From Phocaeicola faecicola (GTDB lineage: Bacteria; Bacteroidota; Bacteroidia; Bacteroidales; Bacteroidaceae), in NCBI RefSeq assembly GCF_013618865.1, contig NZ_JABSOE010000027.1, forward strand, positions 1 through 56,893: a stretch of 56,893 nt of DNA. The letters run 5' to 3'. Of the stretch, positions 25,118 to 33,728 are shown piece by piece. The position numbers and the translations under genes were made by a program. Position 1 is the stretch's first letter, and each line of letters begins with the position of its first letter. Below the pieces are notes generated by a model. The model was not told the origin of the DNA and did not search any database. It was given only the letters and a program-made list of their open reading frames with translations.

Positions 25118-27039
25118 GCTCTTCCTAGATTTCTTGCTCGTTCTTTATTTCGGTCTTTGATCTTTTTGGTTTCATCCGGCTTCTGCTTTTTGATTTCATC
25201 CAGTTTCTGCTTGTCGAGCGGTACGGCATGAATGTCCCATGTCTCCTCAAACTCAAAATTGGCTTTCATCTCCCAGACTTTCGGATAGTAATACACCTCT
25301 TCGGGCTGTATGTGCTCCATATAATTTCCGGTATCCCACTTGCCGTTGTTGTTCGCATCGTGGAACATACGGATATAATACTTGGTTCCGGGCTGCAGGA
25401 AGTAGAAATCGCAAGTGTTCTTGTCGGTCACAGGCTGCTGCCTTACCACTCCGTCACTGCTGTTGAGCAGCTGTACGATGGAATGTGGTTTGGCGCCGAC
25501 AATATTCAGATACAGTGTACCGTAGTCCTCAAGCGTCTTGACCTTCAGGGTATTCTCTACCTTGTCTGTATGCAGTCCATAAATGCCTTTGAATGCCATG
25601 GAGTCTATCTTCAGCCGGTATTCCTGTCCCGGTTGCCAGTCGGCCAGAATTTCGTATTTCCGGTACACGGCAGTGTCGGCACGGAAAAGGAAAGGAATCT
25701 TTTCCCACAGCGTATCGACTTTCAGTTCCATGTGGATGCTTGCCGTATCCACGCTGGCAACCGGCTCTTCGAAACTCAGGCTGATGTTCTGGTTCAGGTC
25801 GAGGGATGAAGGAGCGTCCACTTTCATGGCCAGGAAGGTAGTCTTTACACTCAGGGTATCCCCTTTCCTTTCCCGGCGCTTGCGCTCTTTCTCCTTTTTC
25901 TTCTCTTCTTCCGCCTTCATGGCCATTCGGCGCACTTTCGGAATCTTATTTACCATGCGGAGCGTATCCGTTCTGGGAACCAGTTGTCCCAGTGTATCGG
26001 TAGCCAGATAACCCAACTGCAGGGTCAGTGTATCTCTTTCACAGAACGTAGTATCCTTTATCCAGTATAAGATACTGTCGTTGCGCGGATTGTTTTCGAT
26101 GATGAACGCATCCTTCTCGTCGAAGTCCAGTCCTTTCAGGGTAGGAAGCGTATCAGCCGGCGCGCTGAAATAGATGCCGATCTGGTTCAGTTTCGGACGT
26201 TCGCTCTTCACCAGATACTGCATGTTATTGGGTTCCTTGAAAGCCCTCAGGATAATGTCATCGGGCAGGAAACGCGTATAATTGATCTGCTTGATGGTAT
26301 CGATTTTAGTCGTATCCTTTTCATTGAACAAGGTATCCTGTTTTACCGCACCTTCCATTCTAGGGACAATGAGGGTATCCAGATAGGCCACCATCTCGGT
26401 CTTCGAATCGTAGATATAATTCTGGTTGCCGTCCATCAGTGCATAAATGCGGTAGCTGCCGGGAGCAATGCCCCTTATCGTAAACTGTCCGCGGCTGTCG
26501 GTACGCGAGATACGGTCGAACGGCAGTGTGGTCAGTGCCGTGTCGTTCAGGTTCTTGTGCAGACCCACCTGTATTCCCTTTATCGGTTCCAGGTTCTCGG
26601 CGTTCAGTACCGTTCCCGATACCTGCATGGTATCGATTGTGCTTCCGGTAGAAAAGGCATAGGAGAACTGTCCCAGCGGATTGCCCTCGTTATTGTCGAC
26701 AATGGCATCTCCAAAGTCGATGGTATACGTAGTATTCTCCTGCAGCGAATCGAGGAAATTAACCAGCACACGGCGTCCGCTGGTCTTGATTTCAGGAGTC
26801 TCTTTCTGTGGAGGAGAGACGATGACTTTTTCCGAAGCCTTCTCCAGTTTGATAATCTCGTCGAATTCGATGGAGATTTTCTTCCGCTGGTTATTGGTGG
26901 CGTTCATCACAGGGATGGACCGTATGAACTTGGGAGGGTCCTCATCGTAAGGTCCCCCGTCGGGCGATCCGGTACTGGCGCACGCATAAAATCCCAGTAT
27001 GACGAGCAATATGGCCACATATTTGTGTATCGGTTTCAT
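25114..27039 (-). CDS. Outer-surface lipoprotein with SbsA Ig-like domain
   Basis: A lipoprotein of 641 residues. The signal ends in a lipobox FYAC with the acylated cysteine at residue 20, followed by the family-typical STGSPDGGPYDEDPP. Residues about 35-130 form an SbsA-type Ig-like domain (Big_5), with IPVMNATNNQRKKISIEFDE and NTTYTIDFGDAIVDNNEGNP. A carboxypeptidase-regulatory-like segment follows, with GQFTIRGIAPGSYRIYALMD and NQNYIYD, which resembles calcium-binding loops. A lysine/arginine-rich low-complexity stretch (EEEKKKEKERKRRERKGD) lies near residue 385, a second DANNNGKWDTGNY near 575, and the C terminus is again charged. It is coupled to the DUF3108 gene. The role is unknown; envelope structure or gliding/adhesion-related functions are guesses. 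Confidence 0.87.
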   Translation of the reverse strand: MKPIHKYVAILLVILGFYACASTGSPDGGPYDEDPPKFIRSIPVMNATNNQRKKISIEFDEIIKLEKASEKVIVSPPQKETPEIKTSGRRVLVNFLDSLQENTTYTIDFGDAIVDNNEGNPLGQFSYAFSTGSTIDTMQVSGTVLNAENLEPIKGIQVGLHKNLNDTALTTLPFDRISRTDSRGQFTIRGIAPGSYRIYALMDGNQNYIYDSKTEMVAYLDTLIVPRMEGAVKQDTLFNEKDTTKIDTIKQINYTRFLPDDIILRAFKEPNNMQYLVKSERPKLNQIGIYFSAPADTLPTLKGLDFDEKDAFIIENNPRNDSILYWIKDTTFCERDTLTLQLGYLATDTLGQLVPRTDTLRMVNKIPKVRRMAMKAEEEKKKEKERKRRERKGDTLSVKTTFLAMKVDAPSSLDLNQNISLSFEEPVASVDTASIHMELKVDTLWEKIPFLFRADTAVYRKYEILADWQPGQEYRLKIDSMAFKGIYGLHTDKVENTLKVKTLEDYGTLYLNIVGAKPHSIVQLLNSSDGVVRQQPVTDKNTCDFYFLQPGTKYYIRMFHDANNNGKWDTGNYMEHIQPEEVYYYPKVWEMKANFEFEETWDIHAVPLDKQKLDEIKKQKPDETKKIKDRNKERARNLGRA

Positions 27040-27066
27040 AACAATCGGTTCTTATGGTAATTAACA

Positions 27067-28572
27067 TTAGACATTCAGCTTCAACATCTCTTCGATATGT
27101 TCCCGGGTGTTGCTCAGGCGCGGCACTTTATGCTGTCCTCCCAGTTTTCCCTTCTGCTTGAGCCAGTCGTGGAACAATCCCGGACGGGCCGTAATAAGTT
27201 CCAGTTCCTGCAGCGTAATGTTCTTATGACGCTTGGCCTCATAGTCCGAATTGATTTCCTGCAGTGTCTGGTCGAGGATATGACGGAACTTCTCTATCGA
27301 ATCGGGCATTACACTGAATTCTATCAGCCACTGGTGGCGGCATTGTGCGTTGGCATCCATGAATACCGGGGCTGCCGAGTATTCCAGTACCTGCGCTCCC
27401 GTCATCTCGCAAGCCTTCGCCAGGCCTTTTTCAGCATTGTCTATCATCAGTTCCTCACCGAATGCGTTGATGAAATGCTTGGTGCGTCCGGTAATGACGA
27501 ATTTGTAGGGGTGGGTACTGGTAAACTTGACCGTATCTCCCAGAATGTATCTCCACAGACCGCACGAAGTACTGATGACCATGGCATAGTTCTTGCCGGT
27601 TTCCACTCCTGCCAGTGGTACGATGGTCGGGTTCGGGTTGTCAATCTCTTCGAGCGGAATGAATTCATAGAACACATCGTAGTCAATCATCAGCAACATT
27701 GACGGATCGGTAAGTTCATTCTGGATACCGAAGAATCCTTCACTGGCATTGTAGGTTTCCATGTAATGCATCTTCTGGCTGGGAATAATAGCCTCGTATT
27801 GCTTCCGGTAAGGAGTAAAGCTGACTCCTCCGTGGAAAAATACCTCCAGGTTCGGCCATACCTCGTTCAGATGAGCCGCTCCAGTCTTTTCCAGAATGCG
27901 CTTGATGACTGCCAGCATCCACGACGGCACCCCCGACAGGTTGGTTACATCCTGCCGTACGGTACTTTCGGCAATCCGTTCCACCTTTTCTTCGAAGTCA
28001 CTCAGCAGGGCCACATCCTTTCCCGGTACACGGATCAGGTTGACCAGCGGATTGATGTTCTGTATCAATATCGCCGACAGGTCGCCCACCAGACTGTCCT
28101 TCAGGTTGTAGTTCGGGCTGTGGCTGCCTCCCAGTATCAGTCCCTTTCCCGAGAAGAAACGGCTTGCCGGATTCTGCTGCAGGTAAAGTGCCACCACATC
28201 CGTTCCCCCTCTGTAATGAATCTGCTGGAGACCGTCCGGGCTGACTGGAATGAACTTGCTTTTATCATTGGTCGTACCCGATGACTTCGCATACCATTTC
28301 ACCCGTCCCGGCCACAGAATGTCCTTTTCTCCGTGCCGCATACGGTCTACATACCCTTTGATATCTTCGTAGGTCTGAATCGGAACCCTTTGGAAATCGG
28401 TATAGTTACGTATATGCTTGTAGTCATATAGAGAACCCCATTCGGTTGAGGCTGCCTTATTTATCAGTTTATGGAAAGCCTTTTCCTGCATTTCCTCTGC
28501 CATTTTACCATATTGTTCGATACGGCGCTGGCGAGGAGTGAAAAAAGCTCCAATCAATTTAGTCGAATTCAT
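27067..28572 (-). CDS. GH3 family acyl-adenylate amide synthetase-like protein
   Basis: A 501-residue protein of the GH3 family (plant auxin/jasmonate-amino acid conjugating enzymes), part of the ANL adenylating superfamily. I start at the ATG at 28572; the frame runs 29 codons further. The ATP-binding loop is SSGTTNDKSK at residues 97-106. Later family blocks are MHYMETYNASEGFFGIQ, SCGLWRYILGDTVKFTS and the hinge-like GRTKHFINAFGEELMIDNAEKG. It probably activates a carboxylate with ATP and joins it to an amine, but the bacterial substrates are unknown. It heads a leftward group with the Ig-like lipoprotein (27 bases away) and the DUF3108 gene, and diverges from pfkA. Confidence 0.9.
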   Translation of the reverse strand: MNSTKLIGAFFTPRQRRIEQYGKMAEEMQEKAFHKLINKAASTEWGSLYDYKHIRNYTDFQRVPIQTYEDIKGYVDRMRHGEKDILWPGRVKWYAKSSGTTNDKSKFIPVSPDGLQQIHYRGGTDVVALYLQQNPASRFFSGKGLILGGSHSPNYNLKDSLVGDLSAILIQNINPLVNLIRVPGKDVALLSDFEEKVERIAESTVRQDVTNLSGVPSWMLAVIKRILEKTGAAHLNEVWPNLEVFFHGGVSFTPYRKQYEAIIPSQKMHYMETYNASEGFFGIQNELTDPSMLLMIDYDVFYEFIPLEEIDNPNPTIVPLAGVETGKNYAMVISTSCGLWRYILGDTVKFTSTHPYKFVITGRTKHFINAFGEELMIDNAEKGLAKACEMTGAQVLEYSAAPVFMDANAQCRHQWLIEFSVMPDSIEKFRHILDQTLQEINSDYEAKRHKNITLQELELITARPGLFHDWLKQKGKLGGQHKVPRLSNTREHIEEMLKLNV

Positions 28573-28607
28573 TCTTTTATGTACATTTTGATAATTCTCT
28601 TCACTCA

Positions 28608-28615
28608 CAAAGGTA
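28608..28615 (-). promoter_or_regulatory. Putative -7 box for the GH3 operon
   Basis: Leftward TACCTTTG, matching TAnnTTTG, 36 bases upstream of the chosen GH3 start and inside the longer open frame, which supports the shorter start. Confidence 0.5.
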
Positions 28616-28721
28616 GGTGATTTCTGCTTTATATAATTATTTTTTTTCCCATAAATCACAAATCTACATTTTTTTCTTATAACTTTACCATAAACATCGA
28701 ATTGTTAATGGATACTACATT

Positions 28722-29729
28722 ATGAAAATAGGAATATTAACTTCAGGAGGAGACTGTCCGGGCATTAACGCCACCATCAGAGGGGTCTGTAAAACAGCCA
28801 TGAATCATTATGGAATGGAAGTTTACGGTATACACAGTGGTTTCAGGGGGTTACTGGACAATGACATCACTCCACTGACAGAAAATTCTCTTACCGGGCT
28901 GCTGAATCTGGGTGGAACCATTCTGGGAACCTCGCGCGAGAAGCCTTTCAAGAAAAGGGTTTCTGCTTCGGAAGACAAGCCGGCCCAGCTGCTGACCAAT
29001 ATCAAAAAAAATGAACTTGACTGTGTGGTGTGTATCGGAGGAAACGGAACGCAGAAGACTGCGGCCAAACTGGCTGCGGAAGGTGTCAACGTGGTAAGTA
29101 TTCCAAAGACAATTGACAATGATGTGTGGGGTACCGACATCTCCTTCGGGTTTGATTCGGCAGTGAGTATCGCTACCGATGCCATCGACCGTCTGCACTC
29201 TACAGCCAGCGCCCATCAGCGTGTGATGGTGATAGAGGTGATGGGCCACAAGGCCGGATGGATTGCACTGTATTCCGGTATGGCCGGGGGAGGCGACATC
29301 ATACTGTTGCCGGAGATTCCGTTCGACATACATCGTATCGGCGATGCCATCATCAACCGTCTGAAGAAAGGAAAGCCTTACTCCATCGTGGTGGTGGCCG
29401 AAGGTATTCCTACCCTTGGAGGAAAGAAAGCCGCACAGTATATTGCTGAGGAGATTGAATACGAAACCGGTTTTGAGACCCGTGAGACCGTACTGGGATA
29501 CATCCAGCGCGGAGGAAGTCCGACGGCTTTCGACCGCAACCTGGCTACACGCATGGGCGGACATGCCACCGAGCTGATTGCCAACGGACAGTTCGGACGT
29601 ATGGTATCCGTCAGCGGTTCGGAGATTATTTCCGTTCCACTTACGGAGGTAGCCGGCAAACTGAAGCTGGTGAACGAAAATCATGACCTGGTGGTACAGG
29701 GACGCCGTATGGGCATCTGTTTCGGATAA
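28722..29729 (+). CDS. pfkA: 6-phosphofructokinase
   Basis: Phosphorylates fructose 6-phosphate to the 1,6-bisphosphate in glycolysis. The 335 residues show GILTSGGDCPGINATIRG at the N terminus, GGNGTQKTA at 106-114, PKTIDNDVWGTD at 128-139, DAIDRLHSTASAHQRVMVIEVMGH and GGSPTAFDR. By the usual rules, glycine after the GGN and lysine in PKTIDND place it among group III/mixed-substrate enzymes that generally use ATP. PPi-dependent enzymes have aspartate at that glycine. The normally conserved Asp of GGDG is replaced by N108, which should affect Mg-nucleotide binding, so the phosphoryl donor is not certain. Two or more pfk genes are common in Bacteroides. Confidence 0.93.
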   Translation: MKIGILTSGGDCPGINATIRGVCKTAMNHYGMEVYGIHSGFRGLLDNDITPLTENSLTGLLNLGGTILGTSREKPFKKRVSASEDKPAQLLTNIKKNELDCVVCIGGNGTQKTAAKLAAEGVNVVSIPKTIDNDVWGTDISFGFDSAVSIATDAIDRLHSTASAHQRVMVIEVMGHKAGWIALYSGMAGGGDIILLPEIPFDIHRIGDAIINRLKKGKPYSIVVVAEGIPTLGGKKAAQYIAEEIEYETGFETRETVLGYIQRGGSPTAFDRNLATRMGGHATELIANGQFGRMVSVSGSEIISVPLTEVAGKLKLVNENHDLVVQGRRMGICFG

Positions 29730-29759
29730 TACCGTATCCGGCAATCGTATATAGAAAAA

Positions 29760-29809
29760 GAAAATGCCGAACTGCCCGTCGGATATTCCGCGGCCGGTTC
29801 GGCATTTTC
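29760..29809 (+). terminator. Bidirectional terminator between pfkA and rnc
   Basis: A 13-base perfect stem GAAAATGCCGAAC with GTTCGGCATTTTC lies between the convergent pfkA and rnc genes. An A-rich run precedes it and a T-rich run follows, so it can serve both directions. Confidence 0.75.
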
Positions 29810-29811
29810 CA

Positions 29812-30759
29812 TTATTTATCTTCTTTTTGTTGTGCCTCTTCCTGAAAGGCTGCATCTTCGGCTTCGGCAATGATCCTTTCGGTGTCCTCATACCGTTCCG
29901 GATTTTTTTCTTCCTGTGTCACGGAAATGGCAGGTACTTCAGAAGCCGGACGGGTAGCTACTGCCATGGGATCCTCCTCAGACTTTTCCCTTTCGCTCTT
30001 GGCCGCAAAGATAGCGTCAATAAACTGCGGGTCGTTCTTTATCTTGTCCAGTGTCTCATGAGCCGCTTCCTGCTGTGACTCCTTCTTGGAATACCCTTTG
30101 CCGGAACCGCCTGCGATATTCTCTACCGTAATCATGGTTTCGAATATGGGGTTCTGTTCATTATCCACCGACTGTCCAACCAGGTTGAATGCAATCTCGA
30201 ACTTGTTCTTCTGGCTCCACTCAATGAGCTTCGATTTGAAATTCACCTCTTTGCGTGAAATCTTGTCAAGATTCAGGTATTGTTTGATGATACGTTCTTC
30301 CATAAACCATTTGCACACCCGGTATCCGCGGTCCAGATAAATGGCGCCGATCAGTGCTTCGAACGCATTACCACACATGTAGCTGTTGTGTGACGACTGG
30401 CGGGTAGTATACTTGATCAGTTTGTCAAGCCCGATTTCCACCGCCACCCGGTTCAATGTTTCACGCTGTACGATTTTGGAGCGTGTGTTGGTCAGGAACC
30501 CTTCCCGTTTGCCCTCAAACCTTTTATAGACGATATCAGCCACTACTGCATCCAGGATGGCATCCCCCAGAAACTCCAGCCTTTCGTTGTTGAGCAACTT
30601 TCCCTTGCCGGATTTTACAGACGATGACTTATGCAGCAATGCCTGCTGGTAGATTTCAATGTTTCTCGGATAGAATCCGAGCATTCTGTAAAAACAAAGA
30701 TAAGGCTCCTTATCCTTACGGAAGAGGAGTCTTATCCTGTCTGTTATATTGCTAAACAC
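29812..30759 (-). CDS. rnc: Ribonuclease III with acidic C-terminal tail
   Basis: Endonuclease that cuts double-stranded RNA in rRNA and mRNA processing. The 315-residue reading starts at a GTG at 30759, two bases after the fabF stop. The nuclease signature NERLEFLGDAILD lies at residues 58-70 (E62, D66 metal site) and the second catalytic E134 lies in CGNAFEALIGAIYLDRG. The double-stranded RNA-binding domain spans about 173-241 (NFKSKLIEWSQKNK, GSGKGYSKKESQQEAAHETL). A further 70 residues, rich in E, D, K and A and probably disordered, extend beyond the family's usual length of about 230. It is the last gene of the acpP-fabF-rnc operon. Confidence 0.95.
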   Translation of the reverse strand: MFSNITDRIRLLFRKDKEPYLCFYRMLGFYPRNIEIYQQALLHKSSSVKSGKGKLLNNERLEFLGDAILDAVVADIVYKRFEGKREGFLTNTRSKIVQRETLNRVAVEIGLDKLIKYTTRQSSHNSYMCGNAFEALIGAIYLDRGYRVCKWFMEERIIKQYLNLDKISRKEVNFKSKLIEWSQKNKFEIAFNLVGQSVDNEQNPIFETMITVENIAGGSGKGYSKKESQQEAAHETLDKIKNDPQFIDAIFAAKSEREKSEEDPMAVATRPASEVPAISVTQEEKNPERYEDTERIIAEAEDAAFQEEAQQKEDK

Positions 30760-30761
30760 GT

Positions 30762-32027
30762 TTATTCAGTGTATTTTTTTACGATTACACATGCATTGTG
30801 ACCACCGAAACCAAATGTGTTGCTCAATGCGGCACGTACCGTACGATGCTGTGCCTTGTTGAACGTGAAGTTCAGTGTATAATCAATGTTTTCATCGTTA
30901 TCACCTTCTTCGTGATTGATTGTCGGAGGAACAATGTCGTTCTTTACAGACAAAACGCTGGCAATAGCCTCTACAGCACCGGCAGCTCCCAACAGGTGAC
31001 CGGTCATTGATTTGGTAGAGCTGATATTCAGTTTATAGGCATGTTCTCCGAAAAGAGCCTGGATAGCCTTCACTTCCGAAATATCTCCTACCGGTGTAGA
31101 TGTTCCGTGTACATTGATATAGTCGATGTCTTCCGGTTGCATGCCTGCATCTTCCAGAGCGTTCATCATAACCAGTTTCGCACCCAGACCTTCCGGATGA
31201 GAGGCTGTTATATGATAAGCGTCGGCAGAAGCACCTGTTCCGGCCAGTTCGGCATAGATCTTTGCACCACGTGCTTTAGCGTGTTCAAGTTCTTCAAGAA
31301 TCAGACATCCCGCACCTTCACCCATTACGAAACCGTCACGGCTTGCGCTGAACGGACGTGAGGCATGAGTCGGGTCGTCGTTACGTGTAGACAATGCATT
31401 CATGGAGTTGAAGCCACCTACACCCGCAGGGAAGATAGTTGCTTCGGCACCACCTGCCAGAATCATGTTGGCTTTACCCAAACGAATCAGGTTGAACGCT
31501 TCGCCGATGGCATTTGAAGAAGATGCACAGGCAGAAGTTGTGGTGAAGTTAGGTCCATGGAAGCCATAGATCATAGAAATATGACCAGATGCAATGTCCG
31601 CAATCATTTTCGGGATGAAGAAAGGATTGAAGCGCGGACCGATTGTGTCTTTGGTCTGTGCGTAGTTCAGTACTTCTTCTTCAAAAGTATGGAGTCCACC
31701 GATACCTACTCCGAAAATAACACCAATCTTGTTCAAGTCTTCTTTTTCTACATCAATTTCCGCATCGGATACTGCTTCTTTGGCAGCTGCGATGGCATAC
31801 TGTGTGTACAGGTCCATCTTGCGTGCTTCTTTGCGGTCGATGAAGTCGTTTGCATTGAAGTTCTTCACTTCGCAGGCAAACTGTGTCTTGAACTTGGATG
31901 CATCGAAATGAGTAATAGGTCCTGCCCCGCTTACTCCGTTAACAAGATTGTTCCAGAATTCAGGAACCGTATTGCCTACGGGAGTGAGTGCGCCAAGACC
32001 TGTTACTACTACTCTTTTTAATTCCAT
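30762..32027 (-). CDS. fabF: Beta-ketoacyl-ACP synthase II
   Basis: Condenses malonyl-ACP with acyl-ACP in fatty acid elongation. The 421 residues include the active-site cysteine C167 in TTTSACASSSNAIGEA, the first catalytic histidine in YINVHGTSTPVGD, a KS motif KSMTGHLLGAAGAVEA with the second histidine, and GFGGHNACVI near the C terminus. The KAS family signature and length match FabF rather than FabB. It lies ten bases after acpP and directly before rnc, the conserved order in this phylum. Fatty acid supply here is close to the lipid A/LOS genes, although that may be only historic neighbourhood. Confidence 0.97.
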   Translation of the reverse strand: MELKRVVVTGLGALTPVGNTVPEFWNNLVNGVSGAGPITHFDASKFKTQFACEVKNFNANDFIDRKEARKMDLYTQYAIAAAKEAVSDAEIDVEKEDLNKIGVIFGVGIGGLHTFEEEVLNYAQTKDTIGPRFNPFFIPKMIADIASGHISMIYGFHGPNFTTTSACASSSNAIGEAFNLIRLGKANMILAGGAEATIFPAGVGGFNSMNALSTRNDDPTHASRPFSASRDGFVMGEGAGCLILEELEHAKARGAKIYAELAGTGASADAYHITASHPEGLGAKLVMMNALEDAGMQPEDIDYINVHGTSTPVGDISEVKAIQALFGEHAYKLNISSTKSMTGHLLGAAGAVEAIASVLSVKNDIVPPTINHEEGDNDENIDYTLNFTFNKAQHRTVRAALSNTFGFGGHNACVIVKKYTE

Positions 32028-32037
32028 AGGGGAATAA

Positions 32038-32274
32038 TTATTTTGCGTTAGCTTCGATGTAAGAGATAGCGTCGCCTACAGTCTGGATCTTTTCTGCCTG
32101 ATCATCTGGAATAGAGATACCGAATTCTTTTTCGAATTCCATGATCAATTCTACAGTATCCAAAGAGTCTGCACCCAGGTCGTTAGTGAAGCTAGCAGTA
32201 GCTGTTACTTCTGATTCGTCTACACCCAATTTATCAACGATAATTTTCTGTACTTTTGATGCGATTTCAGACAT
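32038..32274 (-). CDS. acpP: Acyl carrier protein
   Basis: Carries acyl chains on 4'-phosphopantetheine during fatty acid and lipid A synthesis. The true start is the ATG at 32274 ([10 protein letters not shown]), giving the canonical 78 residues; the open frame upstream is spurious. The attachment site is S37 in [17 protein letters not shown]. The protein is acidic and helical as expected. First gene of the acpP-fabF-rnc operon, with a well-formed promoter about 55 bases upstream. Confidence 0.98.
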   Translation of the reverse strand: MSEIASKVQKIIVDKLGVDESEVTATASFTNDLGADSLDTVELIMEFEKEFGISIPDDQAEKIQTVGDAISYIEANAK

Positions 32275-32327
32275 AATTTTCTTGTTTTTAAGTTTATAAA
32301 TAGAATAAAATTGTTTATATTTCGCTG

Positions 32328-32359
32328 CAAAGGAATAAATATTTCTCGTTCTATACAAA
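32328..32359 (-). promoter_or_regulatory. Promoter of the acpP-fabF-rnc operon
   Basis: Leftward TTTG (32356-32359), 20-base spacer, then TTCCTTTG (32328-32335), one base off TAnnTTTG. The leader before acpP would be about 45 bases. Confidence 0.6.
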
Positions 32360-32498
32360 TATTCCGGCAATTAATTGCACTTGTGTTGCACAATTTTATA
32401 CATTTTGTGCATGAAAATCCCGTTTTTTCGCAGAATAATTAATGTATTTCTCCTCTCCCGCGAGGAAGAAAGGAACGGATGCCCTTGTCTGTTCCGGC
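32360..32498. other. Intergenic stretch between the acpP promoter and the repeats
   Basis: With the acpP leader and the repeat array this makes a gap of about 310 bases between acpP and pdxB. The left part is AT-rich promoter DNA; from about 32455 the composition turns GC-rich toward the tandem repeat. No gene is seen. The pdxB transcript runs leftward into this stretch without an obvious intrinsic terminator. Confidence 0.45.
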
Positions 32499-32586
32499 CC
32501 GGCAGCGCAGGTTGTCCGACCCTGATACAGGGGTTGTCCAACTTCCGGCGCGGGGTGCTCCGACCTCGCACCGGAGGTTGAAGAAT
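32499..32586. repeat. Degenerate 22-base tandem repeat, four units
   Basis: Four head-to-tail units of exactly 22 bases (32499-32520, 32521-32542, 32543-32564, 32565-32586). The best conserved part is G-G-T-T-G-T-C-C-g/a-A-C at the unit ends: GCAGGTTGTCCGAC, AGGGGTTGTCCAAC, CGGGGTGCTCCGAC and CGGAGGTTGAAGAAT. The last unit is most divergent and ends on the outermost base of the pdxB stop codon. It is much richer in GC than its surroundings. Confidence 0.6.
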
Positions 32587-33596
32587 CATTCCTTACGCAA
32601 TACGTAATCCCCCCTCAGCTGTTCGAATAACTCCGGATGTGCACGGAGCATGTCGCAGTCGTCATGCGGGTTGTACATCTGCAGTTGGCGCACACGCTCG
32701 TCGCTGTCGTATTCCCGATGCGGCTGTTCCGGGGCGGCGATGTGGAAATTCATTTCCTTGCCGAAGAACCGGCAGAACGCCTCGAGTACCATACGGGTGG
32801 CATTGGCCTTTCCGTCGGCCGAATAGCCTGCGATGTGAGGCGTACCGATAAATACCTTGTCGAGCAGTTCCAGGTTGATGTGGGGCTCGTTCTCCCAGAC
32901 ATCCAGTACGGCTCCTCCGATGAGTCCCTTGTCCAGGGCCTCCAGGATGGCCTCGGTCTCTACTACTTCCCCCCGTGAGGTATTGATGATATAAGGCTTT
33001 TTGCGGAGCGAATGGAAAAAGTCCCTGTCGGCCAGATGGAAGGTGCGGTATTCCCCGTTTCTCTCCAGCGGAGTATGAAAGGTGATGATATCGCACTCAC
33101 GCGCCAGTGTCTCCAGGCTGACAAATCCTTCTTCTCCATGGTCGGCACGCGGCGGGTCGTTCAGCAGAATGCGCATTCCGAGCCTTTCGGCCAGACTGAG
33201 GATATGACTTCCCACATGTCCCACACCCACAATTCCCAGGCAGGCATCCTTCAGTTCCACGTGCTTTTCCTGCTGCAGAAGCAACAGCACCGAATGAAGG
33301 TACTGCTCCACGGCACCGGCATTGCATCCCGGACAGTTGCTCCAGGTAATTCCTGCTTCCCGGCAATACTCCGTATCGATGTGGTCGAATCCGATGGTGG
33401 CCGTACCGATAAACCTTACCTTGCTTCCTTCCAGCAACTGCCGGTTGCACTGGGTACGCGTACGCGTAATCAGGGCATCCGCATCTCTTACCACACTGGC
33501 AGTGATCTCTTTTCCCGGCAGATAAACCACTTCGTCGGCCAAAGCCTCCATGGCTTCTCTTATGTAAGGAATCTTATTGTCTATAACTACTTTCAT
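32586..33596 (-). CDS. pdxB: Erythronate-4-phosphate dehydrogenase
   Basis: NAD-dependent oxidation of 4-phosphoerythronate, the second step of the DXP-dependent pyridoxal phosphate pathway. The 336 residues belong to the D-2-hydroxyacid dehydrogenase superfamily. They show GTATIGFDHIDTEYCREAGI, the PdxB-typical CNAGAVEQYLHSVLL, the NAD fold GIVGVGHVGS, catalytic-type INTSRGEVV, DVWENEPHIN with the catalytic Glu, and the histidine in IGTPHIAGYSADGK. The short C-terminal PdxB dimerisation region is partly retained. Other pdx genes are not in this window. It is divergent from the DUF4254/GT9 group, and its 3' end abuts the 22-base repeats. Confidence 0.94.
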   Translation of the reverse strand: MKVVIDNKIPYIREAMEALADEVVYLPGKEITASVVRDADALITRTRTQCNRQLLEGSKVRFIGTATIGFDHIDTEYCREAGITWSNCPGCNAGAVEQYLHSVLLLLQQEKHVELKDACLGIVGVGHVGSHILSLAERLGMRILLNDPPRADHGEEGFVSLETLARECDIITFHTPLERNGEYRTFHLADRDFFHSLRKKPYIINTSRGEVVETEAILEALDKGLIGGAVLDVWENEPHINLELLDKVFIGTPHIAGYSADGKANATRMVLEAFCRFFGKEMNFHIAAPEQPHREYDSDERVRQLQMYNPHDDCDMLRAHPELFEQLRGDYVLRKE

Positions 33597-33666
33597 CCAA
33601 GTATGTATTTATTTTCTCGTTTTCCGACCGCAAAATTAGGAAACTTCATTTGATTTTGAATACTCT

Positions 33667-33698
33667 GTTGGAATTTATCAAAGTTTTTGTTAGCTTTG
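33667..33698 (+). promoter_or_regulatory. Promoter of the DUF4254-GT9 pair
   Basis: GTTG (33667-33670, one base off TTTG), 20-base spacer, TAGCTTTG (33691-33698, exact TAnnTTTG). The start codon of the DUF4254 gene is 31 bases further on. Confidence 0.65.
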
Positions 33699-33728
33699 TA
33701 TAATCGTATAATTAAAAATTGTTTCGAC

